In this document: one piece after another, positions 59,901 to 64,000 of the stretch | Layout of the letters: every line of letters begins with the position of its first letter | Position numbering within the stretch: position 1 is the stretch's first letter | Source of the DNA: Misgurnus anguillicaudatus | Lineage: Eukaryota; Chordata; Actinopteri; Cypriniformes; Cobitidae | Direction of reading: 5' to 3' | NCBI RefSeq assembly: GCF_027580225.2 | Contig: NC_073340.2 | Location: forward strand, 22,142,001 to 22,206,000 | Length of the DNA: 64,000 nucleotides | The notes under the pieces: generated by a model | The model's input: the letters and a program-made list of their open reading frames with translations, nothing else | The model's database searches: none | Told to the model about the DNA's origin: nothing | Program-made: the position numbers and the translations under genes

Positions 59901-62746
59901 AATTTCGCGAGTGCATTTGTTGTTACAGGCCTGTGTGAATTCATTCATCGCAGCAGGAACCGAAAGCCGGACGACTCCAAAGCGCCGTCTCTGATCATTC
60001 TCGCGGCACTTTTACGTCATCCGACTGCCGGTTCTTGCAGCGCTGCATGAAGTCGAACAAGCCTAACGTGTGTGACGTCGTTGCCGTAAAGCAAGTCGTG
60101 ATTCTCGCGAGATTTGTCAGGGGCGGTTCTCTCAAGCTTGCATTGCTGGTTCTGGTAGCGGCGTCCTTCCCGAGCTTCAACTGGGGGATGATTCGCCATA
60201 CTATGACGTCGTTTACCATCGAAATGACTTTGAAGCTGTTAAATTAAGGTAAAATAACTGCATGGTGTGTCTTTAAGTTTTAGTCTTTCCATTGTGCATT
60301 GCTGCCATCTACAGGCTAACTTTAGATATTTAGACAAAATAACAGAATTACAGTCATGGTACTGGTAAGGAATAAACTGCTTACTGCATAAAAAAAGATT
60401 TATTATTCAGTACTAGTTAATGACTAATCAATATTTATATTGAATATCCTTTGTTAACAGGTATGTCTATGACAAGTGTTAAGTCATTGTGTCATAGTAC
60501 TTCTTATATTATTGCCTCCAAGGTTGAATTGCTTCTCTGTTTTCATCAAATGAGGAAGTTGCTTTGAATTCAGTTCAAGTTTGTCTATAGTTTCACAGTT
60601 GTGCATTGTTCAAAGCAGCTCTACAATAAATACATGTTAGTAAAGACAGCAGAGTCATATATTGAAAATATATAAAAAGCATTTTACATGGAATATACAT
60701 TTTCACAAAGGATATATAGCCTACTAACTCTGCATTCATATTATTTACTGCACATGTATGTATATAAGTATGTATAGACCGTTTCAGCAGTAACAACATA
60801 AACAAGCGGCTGTATATTTTTGACGAGGCATTTGTTCAAGAGATCAGTTTAGCAACTAGTCACACCATTAAAAAAACGAAACCGGAAGTAAGGTTCGGAT
60901 CCAGACGTGTATCACGTGCGTCCGATGAAACCGTCTATACTAGAGATACTAACGTGATGTATATTAGCAATACTAACAGTATAATTAAACATTGCAAACA
61001 CTTAATAAATACATCTGCTAAAAATAATGAATCTCTCTGTTTCTGTCTCTCTCCAGCATCTATCATCTGAAGAGAACTGCCCCAGCACTCACTCCAGTCA
61101 GTCAGACAGTCAGTATGGATCGCCACCTAGAGGCTGGTCTGAGGAACTCGATGAGCATGGCCACACACTTTACGTGTCTGAATACACCAATGAGAAGGTG
61201 CTGGAAAGGGCTGCTAACACAAAACAACTTATTTTAAAGATGATAGTAGCGTAACAATGATTTACTTTACAGTGGATTAAACACGTGGATGAGCAGGGCA
61301 GGCCGTACTATTACAGCGCTGATGGTTCCCGCTCCGAATGGGAATTACCAAAAGTAAGATGCATACACACAGCTCATACTCACTCTCACACACACAACAA
61401 TCTTGATATGGTATCTACTCTAATGGCCATGTGTAATTTGGTGTGTGTCTATGCTGAGGCAAGGGAGGGGCATGATGCTGTGATTATTTAGGGGGAGGTA
61501 CTCAACATTGCTGTTCCTTTTATCGGTTCTGGTCCCTCTCCTTCCTTGCAAATTTATGTTTGATTTATTTCAGTTTTTTCACTAATCCATCTGCACTTTA
61601 TTCTCACATTATCTTGTCATTCTTGTTTGTTTCCAGTATAATCTCTCTCCTCCAAACTGTGGAGATGTTCCTAAAAGTCACAGTTTGGAGAGAAAGCAGC
61701 AGGAGCCCATTCTGCTGACCAAGTGGAGACACAGCACCTATGTGCTGGACCTCAGCGACAAGGTAAATCGAACTATATTTGTGCTAATAATTAATTGGAA
61801 AATATATCTCAATGTCTTTTACCATTAAAAAAATCAATATTCAGAGAAAAAACGTTTTAATATTTTGCACCATGTGGTTTGTATGTGTATGTGTCATTTT
61901 TTTATTTTCATTTTGTAAGTTTTTTTAAAGATGCTGAAGAAAGTCTGACCTAAGTTGCTTTTATGTCAGACATTCAGAAACAGATGGTTCAGTGTTAACC
62001 AGTTCACCAAGGACTTTGGCCTATCGCTGTACAGAAAAGTTAGTTGTCCTAATATGTTGTAACCAATCAGCTGTGATTTCAAACGAATCAAGAAACGAAT
62101 CAAAGCGAATCAAAGCAAAATAAGCAGTTTGTGATTTGTACATGAAGATAGATCTGTACTGTATACATCTGTGTGCGTGTATGTTCATGTCTGCTGCATT
62201 TATACTAATTCCTCATCTACTTCTAACTTTTGAATTAAACAAATCTTTCCACACAAATTATTTGTATAACATTACTGCCCATCCTGAATTTAATGATTTC
62301 TGCTGCATTGTATTACGAGACTCTTCAGACTTGATTTAACCTCCTCTCATTCATCTTCTTCTCACCCAACTATTTTGGGTTTTTTCACACAGTGTTTCTC
62401 TGTTTTTGACTTGTAGGAGTGTGTGAATGCAAAACATAGCTCTCCTGAATCAGACTCTTGTCCCTCTTCACCAAAACACCCCTCAACCGTTAGTATACAC
62501 CCTAACCTGTGTGCTAGTGTGCATGCTTTTTAAATGTAGGCTATTAACATGAAATTGTGTGCAGTGCATATCATGATCTGTTGTAAATTAACCATCTAAA
62601 CCATTCATTGAACATTTAAAATCCCAGCTTCCAACTTTTTAAGCTGTCGTATTCACCCAGGTCTAATTTGTCTCTTCTCGATAGCCCTCAGAAAAGTGTG
62701 GGGTTCTCAATGTTACCAAAATCACTGAACACGGGAAGAAAGTCAG
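20655..62746 (+). CDS. arhgap12: arhgap12: SH3-WW-PH RhoGAP, 5' two thirds; 3' end beyond the window
   Basis: Seven coding exons: 20655-21329, 54214-54474, 61057-61197, 61273-61353, 61637-61762, 62417-62488 and 62685-62746. They join in frame (phase 0 until the last, which ends in phase 2) to 472 codons plus two bases. Order of parts: SH3 near residues 12-76, Ser/Pro linker, WW1, a WW-like motif and WW2, linker, then the first residues of the PH domain (LNVTKITEHGKKVR). ARHGAP12 inactivates Rac-type GTPases and acts at cell junctions, phagocytic cups and synapses. PGQVYVEVEYDYEY, SESGDELSSSSTEHIQ and LQELKISQS are nearly identical to human ARHGAP12 and unlike ARHGAP27. Fish may carry two co-orthologues; I cannot say which this is. 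Most of PH and all of RhoGAP lie off the right edge. Introns 1 and 2 (about 9.9 and 32.9 kb) are full of repeats. Confidence 0.95.
21330..22445. other. arhgap12 intron 2, first kilobase
   Basis: AT-rich intronic DNA. At about 22285-22325, 'tttgtaagttgctttggataaacatgtctgc' is a plus-strand SINE/L2 tail fragment. No gene is recognised. Confidence 0.45.
22446..23882. mobile_element. hAT-type MITE with two nested TTAA MITEs
   Basis: Outer ends are TAGGGATGCTCCAATCAGG and CAATCGGAGCATCCCTA. Flanks GTGATTTC (22438-22445) and GTGATTTT (23883-23890) match at 7 of 8 bases. Inside at 22730-23227 is a TTAA MITE (AGGAACAGTATGTAAG / TACATACTGTTCCT). Inside that, at 22763-22978, is another TTAA MITE (AGGCGGAGTCCACGATGTTT / AAACATCATGGACTCCGCCT). 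No transposase is seen. Confidence 0.85.
24265..24378. mobile_element. Very short hAT-type MITE (114 bp), TSD WCTTAAAG
   Basis: Ends are CAGTGGTTGTCAATC and GAGATCCGCTG. The flanks ACTTAAAG (24257-24264) and TCTTAAAG (24379-24386) match at 7 of 8 bases. It shares 'ttggcatgcacccccc' with the start of the element at 17939. Confidence 0.75.
24387..25877. other. arhgap12 intron 2 segment with an old MITE fragment
   Basis: At 24600-24790 'gctaaaaagagcattatttt' and 'tgtgtttgcgtggtttatgg' match the interior of the elements at 43367 and 48376. The rest is intronic DNA with short CA and CT tracts (25218-25234, about 25571-25588). No gene is recognised. Confidence 0.45.
25878..26185. repeat. Interspersed repeat starting 'GTCTCGGGTTACGTATGTAAC'
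   Basis: Inverted ends are visible: 'ggttacgtatgtaactgttgttacc' at the left and 'ggtaacacgatgtaacc' at the right. 'gaagggaacgagacactgggtctc' is opposed by 'gagttccctcgaaagggaactgt'. A non-coding palindromic element, class not assigned. Confidence 0.6.
26522..27233. repeat. SINE (minus) interrupted by a hAT MITE, with a possible outer element
   Basis: The SINE tail at 26645-26700 ('ttggcagatgctttttatccaaagtgacttacagtgc') continues after the insertion at 27134-27215 ('cgtatacatttttatcagtatgtgtg'). The whole may sit in an older hAT-like element running from TAGGGGTGCACAATATTTAAG (26523) to 'cttgcagccct' (27232), but no duplication supports those outer ends. Confidence 0.6.
26701..27133. mobile_element. 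hAT-type MITE (CAGTGGC ends), TSD ATYACAAC
   Basis: Second copy of the family at 2069-2528. Ends are CAGTGGCAGCCCATGAC and CAGTCGCCACTG. Flanks ATCACAAC (26693-26700) and ATTACAAC (27134-27141) differ at one base. It interrupts a SINE. Confidence 0.85.
27577..27612. repeat. GT microsatellite
   Basis: A (GT)n tract of about 18 units. It creates spurious Cys/Val and Thr/His reading frames on the two strands. Confidence 0.95.
27613..28564. other. arhgap12 intron 2 segment, nothing recognised
   Basis: AT-rich intronic DNA without a recognised gene, repeat end or long ORF. Confidence 0.4.
28565..29084. mobile_element. MITE with TTCACACAG-type ends
   Basis: It starts 'gtctttttcaaacagagatta' and ends 'gctgtgtgaataaggtt'. 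Internal 'ttcacactgccaatgatttt', 'gggacgtgtttgtgttcaca' and 'aattttctgggaccaaagtg' are shared with 1115-2015, 30515-30650 (a fragment) and 49245-49897. It looks hAT-like from its ends, but no target duplication was resolved. Confidence 0.65.
29154..29430. mobile_element. TTAA-target MITE (AGCAACACTATGTAGTTT ends)
   Basis: Left end AGCAACACTATGTAGTTT and right end AAACTACATAGTGTTGCT are perfect inverted repeats with TTAA on both sides (29150-29153 and 29431-29434). Non-coding. Confidence 0.9.
29448..29925. repeat. Interspersed repeat ('AAAGTGAAGCCAAAATGTCTC ... ACAGTCTATGG')
   Basis: The sequence from 'aaaagtgaagccaaaatgtc' through 'ccatctttttttacagtctatgg' has the form of a widespread fish repeat. 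Only one copy is in the window, so identification rests on recall. The GC-rich part (29700-29860) is within this repeat and is not a gene promoter. Confidence 0.5.
30305..30650. mobile_element. Partial foldback MITE ('GCTTAGCAT' family) plus TTCACACAG-MITE fragment
   Basis: 30325-30515 holds the inner arms of the foldback family ('ggcagatatggctaggaact', 'gactattttcgggcagtgcg') with the palindrome centred near 30470. 30515-30650 is a fragment of the MITE at 28565. Both are incomplete. Confidence 0.6.
30651..32331. other. arhgap12 intron 2 segment, no gene recognised
   Basis: Intronic DNA. The longest frames here (minus 30797-31288 and 31400-31813) lack domain motifs, show no splice structure and overlap simple AT-rich sequence, so they are not called as genes. 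Confidence 0.45.
32332..33812. mobile_element. hAT-type element (TAGGGCTGGGCGATT ends), TSD TTGGAGGY
   Basis: Ends are TAGGGCTGGGCGATTTGAC and TTGATTAATCGCCCAGCCCTA. Flanks TTGGAGGC (32324-32331) and TTGGAGGT (33813-33820) match at 7 of 8. It is interrupted by the element at 33183-33706. No transposase ORF remains. Confidence 0.85.
33183..33706. mobile_element. Nested DNA element TAGCCTGG...CCAGGCTA, 9-bp TSD, with a helicase-like ORF fragment
   Basis: Short inverted ends TAGCCTGG and CCAGGCTA are flanked by perfect AGTATTAAC repeats (33174-33182 and 33707-33715). On the minus strand an ATG at 33520 opens MAAEKDVRKAIRSVV, then LKREQEPGLLSFV. From recall this resembles the N-terminus of RecQ-like helicase proteins predicted in many fish; this is unchecked. 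A 9-bp duplication would fit Mutator-like elements better than hAT. Confidence 0.7.
33904..34764. mobile_element. Foldback TTAA MITE ('GCTTAGCAT' family) split by a hAT MITE
   Basis: TTAA at 33900-33903 and 34765-34768 flank ends AGGGACACTCAATTTTTTTG and AAAAAAGTGGAGTGTCCC. The right half is interrupted by the hAT element at 34254-34710. Other copies: 16105, 30305, 36881 and 63329. Confidence 0.85.
34254..34710. mobile_element. hAT-type MITE, TSD ATAGTACC (perfect)
   Basis: Ends are TAGGGATGGGACGGTATG and GGTAATAGCCCCATCCCTA. Perfect direct repeats ATAGTACC lie at 34246-34253 and 34711-34718. Non-coding. Confidence 0.9.
34941..35337. mobile_element. hAT-type MITE, TSD CTGTCTGT (perfect)
   Basis: Ends are TAGGCCTGGGCGAAAAATCG and CCAAATCGCCCAGCACTA, with perfect CTGTCTGT at 34933-34940 and 35338-35345. 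Related by its ends to 32332 and 48639. Confidence 0.9.
35346..35939. other. arhgap12 intron 2 segment, nothing recognised
   Basis: Intronic DNA between two MITEs. Overlapping short frames occur on both strands but carry no motif. Confidence 0.4.
35944..36662. mobile_element. Long foldback TTAA MITE, near-perfect 0.7-kb palindrome
   Basis: TTAA at 35940-35943 and 36663-36666 flank arms of roughly 350 bases that are almost exact reverse complements. Examples are AGGAATAGTCTACTC / TAGTAGACTATTCCT and 'gcgctggagcgcgctgcgac' / 'gtcgcagcgcgctccagcgc'. The arms meet near 36300 around 'ccctctcataatgggagagg'. Confidence 0.95.
36715..37345. repeat. SINE fragments (minus) flanking a half copy of the foldback MITE
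   Basis: 36715-36830 and 37240-37340 are minus-orientation SINE fragments ('gtcagtatgtgtgttgcctg'; 'gtgacttatagtgcattcag'). Between them, 36881-37191, is the right half of the 'GCTTAGCAT' family ending 'attttcaagaggattgtccc' next to TTAA at 37192-37195. Confidence 0.65.
37745..37802. repeat. CT microsatellite
   Basis: A (CT)n tract of about 28 units with two CG interruptions at its start. It produces an artificial Ser/Leu-rich frame on the plus strand. Confidence 0.95.
37803..39712. other. arhgap12 intron 2 segment, no gene recognised
   Basis: Intronic DNA. 38640-39065 ('ttggccaatcgcgacattcc', 'gggccaggcggctgttatca') has the look of an old interspersed repeat, but no ends were resolved. Confidence 0.35.
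39717..40108. mobile_element. Foldback TTAA MITE (AGGAAAACACCACCG ends)
   Basis: TTAA at 39713-39716 and 40109-40112 flank inverted ends AGGAAAACACCACCGTTTTT and AAAAACAGTGGTGTTTTCCT. Inner arms 'gcctagccccattcatttct' and 'gaatgaatggggctaggcta' are also complementary. Confidence 0.9.
40113..40708. other. arhgap12 intron 2 segment, nothing recognised
   Basis: Intronic DNA with a short CA tract near 40470-40480. No gene or repeat end was identified. Confidence 0.4.
40709..41212. mobile_element. DNA element with GGTTTCATCGGA / ACTGAAACCGGCTATA ends
   Basis: The left side 'tgatggtttcatcggattca ... acttccggtttc' and the right side 'ttgtttatgttgttactgaa accggctata' are the inverted version of the short element at 60776-60945. 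The middle (about 40825-41130) is extra sequence, probably a later insertion. Confidence 0.5.
41213..43366. other. arhgap12 intron 2 segment with a SINE scrap
   Basis: 42155-42220 holds a minus-strand SINE tail ('atggcagatgattttatcca'). Otherwise no gene or repeat with readable ends. Frames at 41819-42545 on both strands have no motif. Confidence 0.4.
43367..43891. mobile_element. TTAA MITE copy A, left end truncated (uninterrupted relative of 48376-50610)
   Basis: It matches copy B in order: 'atttcattgct', 'gtgtggtttatggttaaaaa', 'ctccagatttcactctcttc', 'ggtcacaat', 'gaattatgataatg', 'aatccgtgtgtttgttgtag', 'catcgtttactttgg', ending 'accattggtgctct' before TTAA (43892-43895). The first dozen bases of copy B are missing here. 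It has none of the three insertions present in copy B. Confidence 0.85.
43896..44498. other. arhgap12 intron 2 segment, nothing recognised
   Basis: AT-rich intronic DNA without recognised content. Confidence 0.4.
44499..44888 (+). mobile_element. MITE carrying a broken THAP-domain first exon
   Basis: Inverted ends TATAGACCCCTTCACGGTTT and AAACCTTGAAGGGGTCTATA bound the element. Inside, an ATG at 44606 opens MPTYVVGCENRTRSSVKF, which matches the start of a THAP zinc finger (consensus MPxxC..xGC.NR, then F.RF). The first zinc cysteine is replaced by Tyr (TAC for an expected TGC). The later landmark CSAHFI is readable only in another frame, so there is a frameshift. The exon-like part ends GAG/GTAAGTC, a good splice donor. 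Not a functional gene. THAP domains occur in P-element-type transposases and in host THAP proteins; which one this came from is inference. Confidence 0.75.
44907..44964. repeat. CA microsatellite
   Basis: A (CA)n tract of about 28 units directly after the THAP-bearing MITE. It makes spurious His/Thr frames. Confidence 0.95.
45060..45973. mobile_element. DNA transposon with TGGGTGATTCTCACGAAA ends (copy 2)
   Basis: Full-length copy with ends TGGGTGATTCTCACGAAAA and TTTCGTGAGAATCACCCA. Compared with 52651-53490 it is inverted: 'cttacctggtagccatcttg' at 45479 is the reverse complement of the ATGGCTACCAG/GTAAG motif. It has no long ORF. Confidence 0.85.
45974..47329. other. arhgap12 intron 2 segment with a SINE head
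   Basis: 46428-46480 ('cctatagctcagctgatagag...tagcaacg') resembles a tRNA-derived SINE head, plus strand. No gene is recognised. Confidence 0.4.
47330..48040 (+). mobile_element. L2-like LINE 3' fragment (end of the reverse-transcriptase ORF plus tail)
   Basis: Broken plus-strand frames read the familiar C-terminal L2 landmarks in order: DYCNALLAEL, VRLHWLPIVTRIKYKSLLLV, LCNDLPVATRSADSVAVFKN and LLKTHLFR before a stop near 47822. The 3' tail 'tttgtaagatgcttttagtaaaaccatctgctaaatc' resembles the tails of the SINEs in this window. 5' truncated and frameshifted, so inactive. Confidence 0.85.
48639..49199. mobile_element. hAT-type MITE, TSD GTCACAAT (perfect), nested in copy B
   Basis: Ends AAGGGCTGGGCAAAAAAAT and GATACCCAGCCCTA, with GTCACAAT at 48631-48638 and 49200-49207. 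Copy A has a single 'gtcacaat' at the matching place, confirming the insertion. Confidence 0.95.
49245..49897. mobile_element. MITE with TTCACACAG-type ends, nested in copy B
   Basis: Shares 'tttggtcccagaaaat', 'ttctgtgtgaacgcaaacac', 'caaatcattggcagtgtgaa' and 'gtctatgtgaaaagggc' with 28565-29084. Borders are approximate. An internal tandem-like reuse of 'gggcgtg(t)cgtagtgaggac' occurs at about 49410 and 49578. Confidence 0.7.
50086..50544. mobile_element. TTAA MITE (AGGGGACAGAGAATGAAAAA ends), nested in copy B
   Basis: Flanked by TTAA at 50082-50085 and 50545-50548; the right end is CATTCTATGTCACCT. Copy A has one TTAA at the equivalent site ('catatcattaacatgtac'). Confidence 0.95.
50615..52650. 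other. arhgap12 intron 2 segment, no gene recognised
   Basis: Intronic DNA. 51680-51830 has repeated 'tatgtacc' and 'aggtac' blocks shared with 13674-13760. The plus frame 51956-52198 shows no motif. Confidence 0.4.
52651..53490. mobile_element. DNA transposon with TGGGTGATTCTCGCGAAA ends (copy 3)
   Basis: Ends TGGGTGATTCTCGCGAAA and TTTCGTGAGAATCACCCA. The right half (53112-53490) is closely similar to 1-371. It contains ATGGCTGCCAA/GTAAGC with the ATG at 53143. No long ORF. Confidence 0.85.
53491..54213. other. arhgap12 intron 2, last part before exon 3
   Basis: AT-rich intronic DNA ending in the exon 3 acceptor (TTTTACCAACAG). No other content is recognised. Confidence 0.5.
54214..54474 (+). 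CDS. arhgap12: arhgap12 exon 3: LQELKISQ segment and WW1
   Basis: 87 codons in phase 0, acceptor CCAACAG/GGTAT and donor ACATGGAG/GTAATA. It encodes PESPVYTNLQELKISQS, then WW1 with landmarks GDWETHKD, NFYYNRTTQERTWKPP. This matches the human ARHGAP12 segment almost residue for residue. WW1 has the paired Trp and the final PP. Confidence 0.97.
54668..55079. mobile_element. Foldback TTAA MITE (AGGGACAGTTCACCCAAA ends)
   Basis: TTAA at 54664-54667 and 55080-55083. Ends AGGGACAGTTCACCCAAATA and TATTTTTGGTTGAACTTTCCC are inverted. The inner 'aacacaaaagaagatatttt' and 'aaaatatcttcttttgtgtt' are also inverted. A second, older member is at 56675-56990. Confidence 0.9.
55247..55738. mobile_element. 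hAT-type MITE, TSD ATATTGAC (perfect)
   Basis: Starts TAGTGGTCGACCGATA and ends 'atattgtccatacacta'. Perfect ATATTGAC repeats lie at 55239-55246 and 55739-55746. The interior has 'gatatcggc'-type blocks shared with 18956-19666. Confidence 0.9.
55747..56670. other. arhgap12 intron 3 segment with a possible old MITE
   Basis: About 55895-56280 runs from 'gtccgggatacactgcacga' to 'atgttgcacagtgtgataag', a possible palindromic element. No duplication was found. No gene. Confidence 0.4.
56675..56990. mobile_element. TTAA MITE (AGGGATAGTTCACCCAAAAA ends), older copy
   Basis: TTAA at 56671-56674; the right target is degenerate (TTCAA). Arms 'aagaagatattttaataaat' and 'atttatcaaaatattttctt', and 'ggtacccactgact' / 'agtcagtgggtacc' are inverted. 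Same family as 54668-55079. Confidence 0.85.
57131..58200. mobile_element. TTAA MITE (AGAGCCA ends) containing a 58-bp minisatellite
   Basis: TTAA at 57127-57130 and 58201-58204. Ends AGAGCCAGTAAGATGC and GGATCTGAGTGGCTCT are inverted with two mismatches. The right TTAA is shared with the next element. Confidence 0.85.
57687..57965. repeat. 58-bp tandem repeat, nearly five copies
   Basis: Units start near 57687, 57745, 57803, 57861 and 57919 with 'tcctcc(a/g)tgaaaaagta', followed by 'ccactgattcttcacagcca' and 'acgtctagtaaa'. Copies differ by a few bases; the last is the most diverged and is incomplete. Confidence 0.9.
58205..58948. mobile_element. Foldback TTAA MITE (AGGACAAGTTCG ends)
   Basis: Arms of roughly 300 bases are reverse complements: AGGACAAGTTCGTTATTTTA / TAAAATACCGAACTTGTCAT, and 'gatgctttccaacaggt' / 'acctgttggaaagcatc'. 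TTAA at both borders (58201-58204, 58949-58952) is shared with the neighbours. Confidence 0.9.
58953..60272. mobile_element. TTAA MITE (AGGCATTCCATGTAGTTT end)
   Basis: Left end AGGCATTCCATGTAGTTT; the right end read inverted is AGACACACCATGCAGTTA. TTAA at 58949-58952 and 60273-60276. The interior includes a GC-rich palindromic part near 59780-60210. No transposase-like ORF is recognised. Confidence 0.75.
60776..60945. mobile_element. Short MITE (TAGACCGTTTCAGCAGTAAC ends)
   Basis: Left 'agaccgtttcagcagtaaca' and right 'cgtccgatgaaaccgtctata' are imperfect inverted ends. Inverted relative of 40709-41212. It lies about 110 bases before arhgap12 exon 4. Confidence 0.65.
61057..61353 (+). CDS. 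arhgap12: arhgap12 exons 4 and 5: WW-like motif and WW2
   Basis: Exon 4 (61057-61197, 47 codons) begins HLSSEENCPSTHSSQSDSQ and includes PPRGWSEELDEHGHTLYVSE. Exon 5 (61273-61353, 27 codons) begins with the Trp of WIKHVDEQGRPYYYSADG and ends SRSEWELPK. The intron between them is only 75 bases. Exon 5 carries the core of WW2 (YYY and the second Trp, then LP). Splice sites are CTCCAG/CATC, GAGAAG/GTGCTG, TTACAG/TGGAT and CCAAAA/GTAAGA. Confidence 0.97.
61637..62746 (+). CDS. arhgap12: arhgap12 exons 6-8: linker and start of the PH domain
   Basis: Exon 6 (61637-61762) encodes YNLSPPNCGD, then EPILLTKWRHSTYVLDLSDK. Exon 7 (62417-62488) encodes the variable linker ECVNAKHSSPESDSCPSSPK. Exon 8 (62685-62746) encodes CGVLNVTKITEHGKKVR, the first strand of PH, and ends in phase 2 at GTCAG/GTAAAC. 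The exon 6 donor, exon 7 borders and exon 8 acceptor all follow GT-AG. Exon 7 has a weaker donor (ACC/GTTAGT), so it might be skipped in some transcripts; that is inference. Confidence 0.93.
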
Positions 62747-62831
62747 GTAAACATTTGATGTTAGACTATTTTTTGTACAATTGTGGGGAAATGGATGTAT
62801 TGGTAAAATAAATATTAGATATTATTTAAAA

Positions 62832-63262
62832 TAGGGGTGCACCGATAAATGCCGATATACATTAATAATACGTGGCTGATAACTATTTTGAATCGCACAG
62901 CCGATATTATTCACTGCAATTTCATGTACTACGGCTTTTGATCAGTAAGTCCTTATCGATCTGAAATCACTGTGTGTTTGAGTCGTTTATATAACATGCA
63001 TTTGAAAAAGCAACACTCGTCAAACATAATCATTAAAGATATAATTTATTATCATGTAAATACCTGAAAAGGTTTGAAGAACAGCAATATAAATATATCA
63101 TTAAGACATTTCCTGGAGCAGTGTGTGTTAGGTTCTTTGTCTACTGCGCATATTGAGTTTCTGCACGAGAGCGCCCTCTGGCTTTTGGATGTAGCAGCAT
63201 TTCACAGTAATTAATTGAGAAGCATAACAAACATCATCAGCAGATCGATCGGAGCATCCCTA
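62832..63262. mobile_element. hAT-type MITE, TSD ATTTAAAW
   Basis: Ends TAGGGGTGCACCGATAAAT and GATCGATCGGAGCATCCCTA. Flanks ATTTAAAA (62824-62831) and ATTTAAAT (63263-63270) match at 7 of 8. Related to 22446-23882 by its right end. In arhgap12 intron 8. Confidence 0.85.
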
Positions 63263-63328
63263 ATTTAAATATAACTAATATTAAAATAAACAGTAAAAAA
63301 ATGTTCTTAAAGTCACCTTGCACCCTAA

Positions 63329-63948
63329 AGGGACACTCCACTTTTAAAAAAAAAATATGCTCAGTTTCCAGCTCCCCTGGAGTTGGGCATTTGGTTTTTG
63401 CCATTTTGGAGTCCATTCGGCTGGTCTCCGGGTCTGGCGGTGGCATTTTTGGCATGGCGTGGCATGGTCCATTGAATCTGATTAGACAATTAGCATCACG
63501 CTAAAAAATTATGTCATATTATGCACTGCCCGAAAATAGTCCCCTTTGTCCCCTTTTCAGTAGTATTTTCAGGTGCTGCGTAATATCATTGCGCCTCCTG
63601 CAGCTATGGTACAGCAGCAAGTTCTTGATTATTACGCCAGAATAAGAGTATAGGTCCTAGCCACATCTGCCTAGAAAATCGCAATTTTTAATTTTCCGTT
63701 AGTCTTAGTCCACGATGTAAATACAGAAGAGTCAAGTTTTAAATAGGATAAATATCGAAACTCTTTGGTTATTTTTTAGCGCAATGCTAATGGTCCAATC
63801 AGATTCAATGGATTATGCTAAGCTATGCTAAAAATGCCACCGCCAGACCCGGATTTCAGCTGAATGGATTCCAAAATGGTAAAAATCAAATGTTAAACTC
63901 TAGGAGAGCTGGAAAATGAGCATATTTTCAAAAAAGTGGAGTGTCCCT
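63329..63948. mobile_element. Foldback TTAA MITE ('GCTTAGCAT' family), nearly complete copy
   Basis: Ends AGGGACACTCCACTTTTAAA and TTCAAAAAAGTGGAGTGTCCC; TTAA at the right (63949-63952) and CTAA at the left. Arms meet near 63545 around 'cccgaaaatagtcccctttg'. This is the most complete uninterrupted member in the window. Confidence 0.9.
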
Positions 63949-64000
63949 TTAATGAACATAGTGCAGTGCATGCTGGGCCATCAATATCTTTTGTTTGTTT

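Noticed and set aside
60035..60247. GC-rich plus-strand frame of 70 codons
   Set aside because: It is inside the palindromic TTAA MITE 58953-60272, overlapped by frames on the other strand, and shows no motif.

Overview
The window looks like vertebrate genomic DNA from a ray-finned fish, probably a cyprinid-like otophysan. It has short coding exons with GT-AG introns and three genes that read as orthologues of human KCTD2, HEXD/HEXDC and ARHGAP12. It is also dense with small palindromic DNA transposons (TTAA-target MITEs and hAT-type MITEs with 8-bp target duplications), tRNA-headed SINEs and an L2-like LINE tail. The species itself cannot be fixed from the sequence alone.

Layout. (1) 450-5158, minus strand: kctd2, five coding exons; the last short exon lies beyond the left edge. 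(2) 6288-9584, minus strand: hexdc, complete in 12 coding exons, 476 codons plus stop, including one GC-AG intron. (3) 9600-10726: head-to-head promoter region and the probable non-coding first exon of arhgap12, which carries a 7-codon upstream ORF. (4) 20655-62746, plus strand: arhgap12, seven coding exons giving the SH3 domain, both WW regions and the first residues of the PH domain. The rest of PH and the RhoGAP domain lie beyond the right edge. Its introns 1 and 2 are about 9.9 kb and 32.9 kb and hold most of the repeats.

The three genes have unrelated roles: a BTB adaptor for CUL3 ubiquitin ligase (kctd2), a GH20 hexosaminidase (hexdc) and a Rac-directed GTPase-activating protein (arhgap12). 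No operon-like or clustered system is visible. kctd2 and hexdc are tandem on the minus strand; hexdc and arhgap12 diverge.

The most unusual content is in the repeats. There is a MITE carrying a broken THAP zinc-finger first exon. Three different TTAA MITEs sit end to end sharing single TTAA junctions. Two copies of one MITE serve as filled and empty versions of three later insertions. At least twelve hAT-type insertions have readable 8-bp target duplications, several nested up to three deep. I found no rRNA, intact tRNA, CRISPR array or viral gene.
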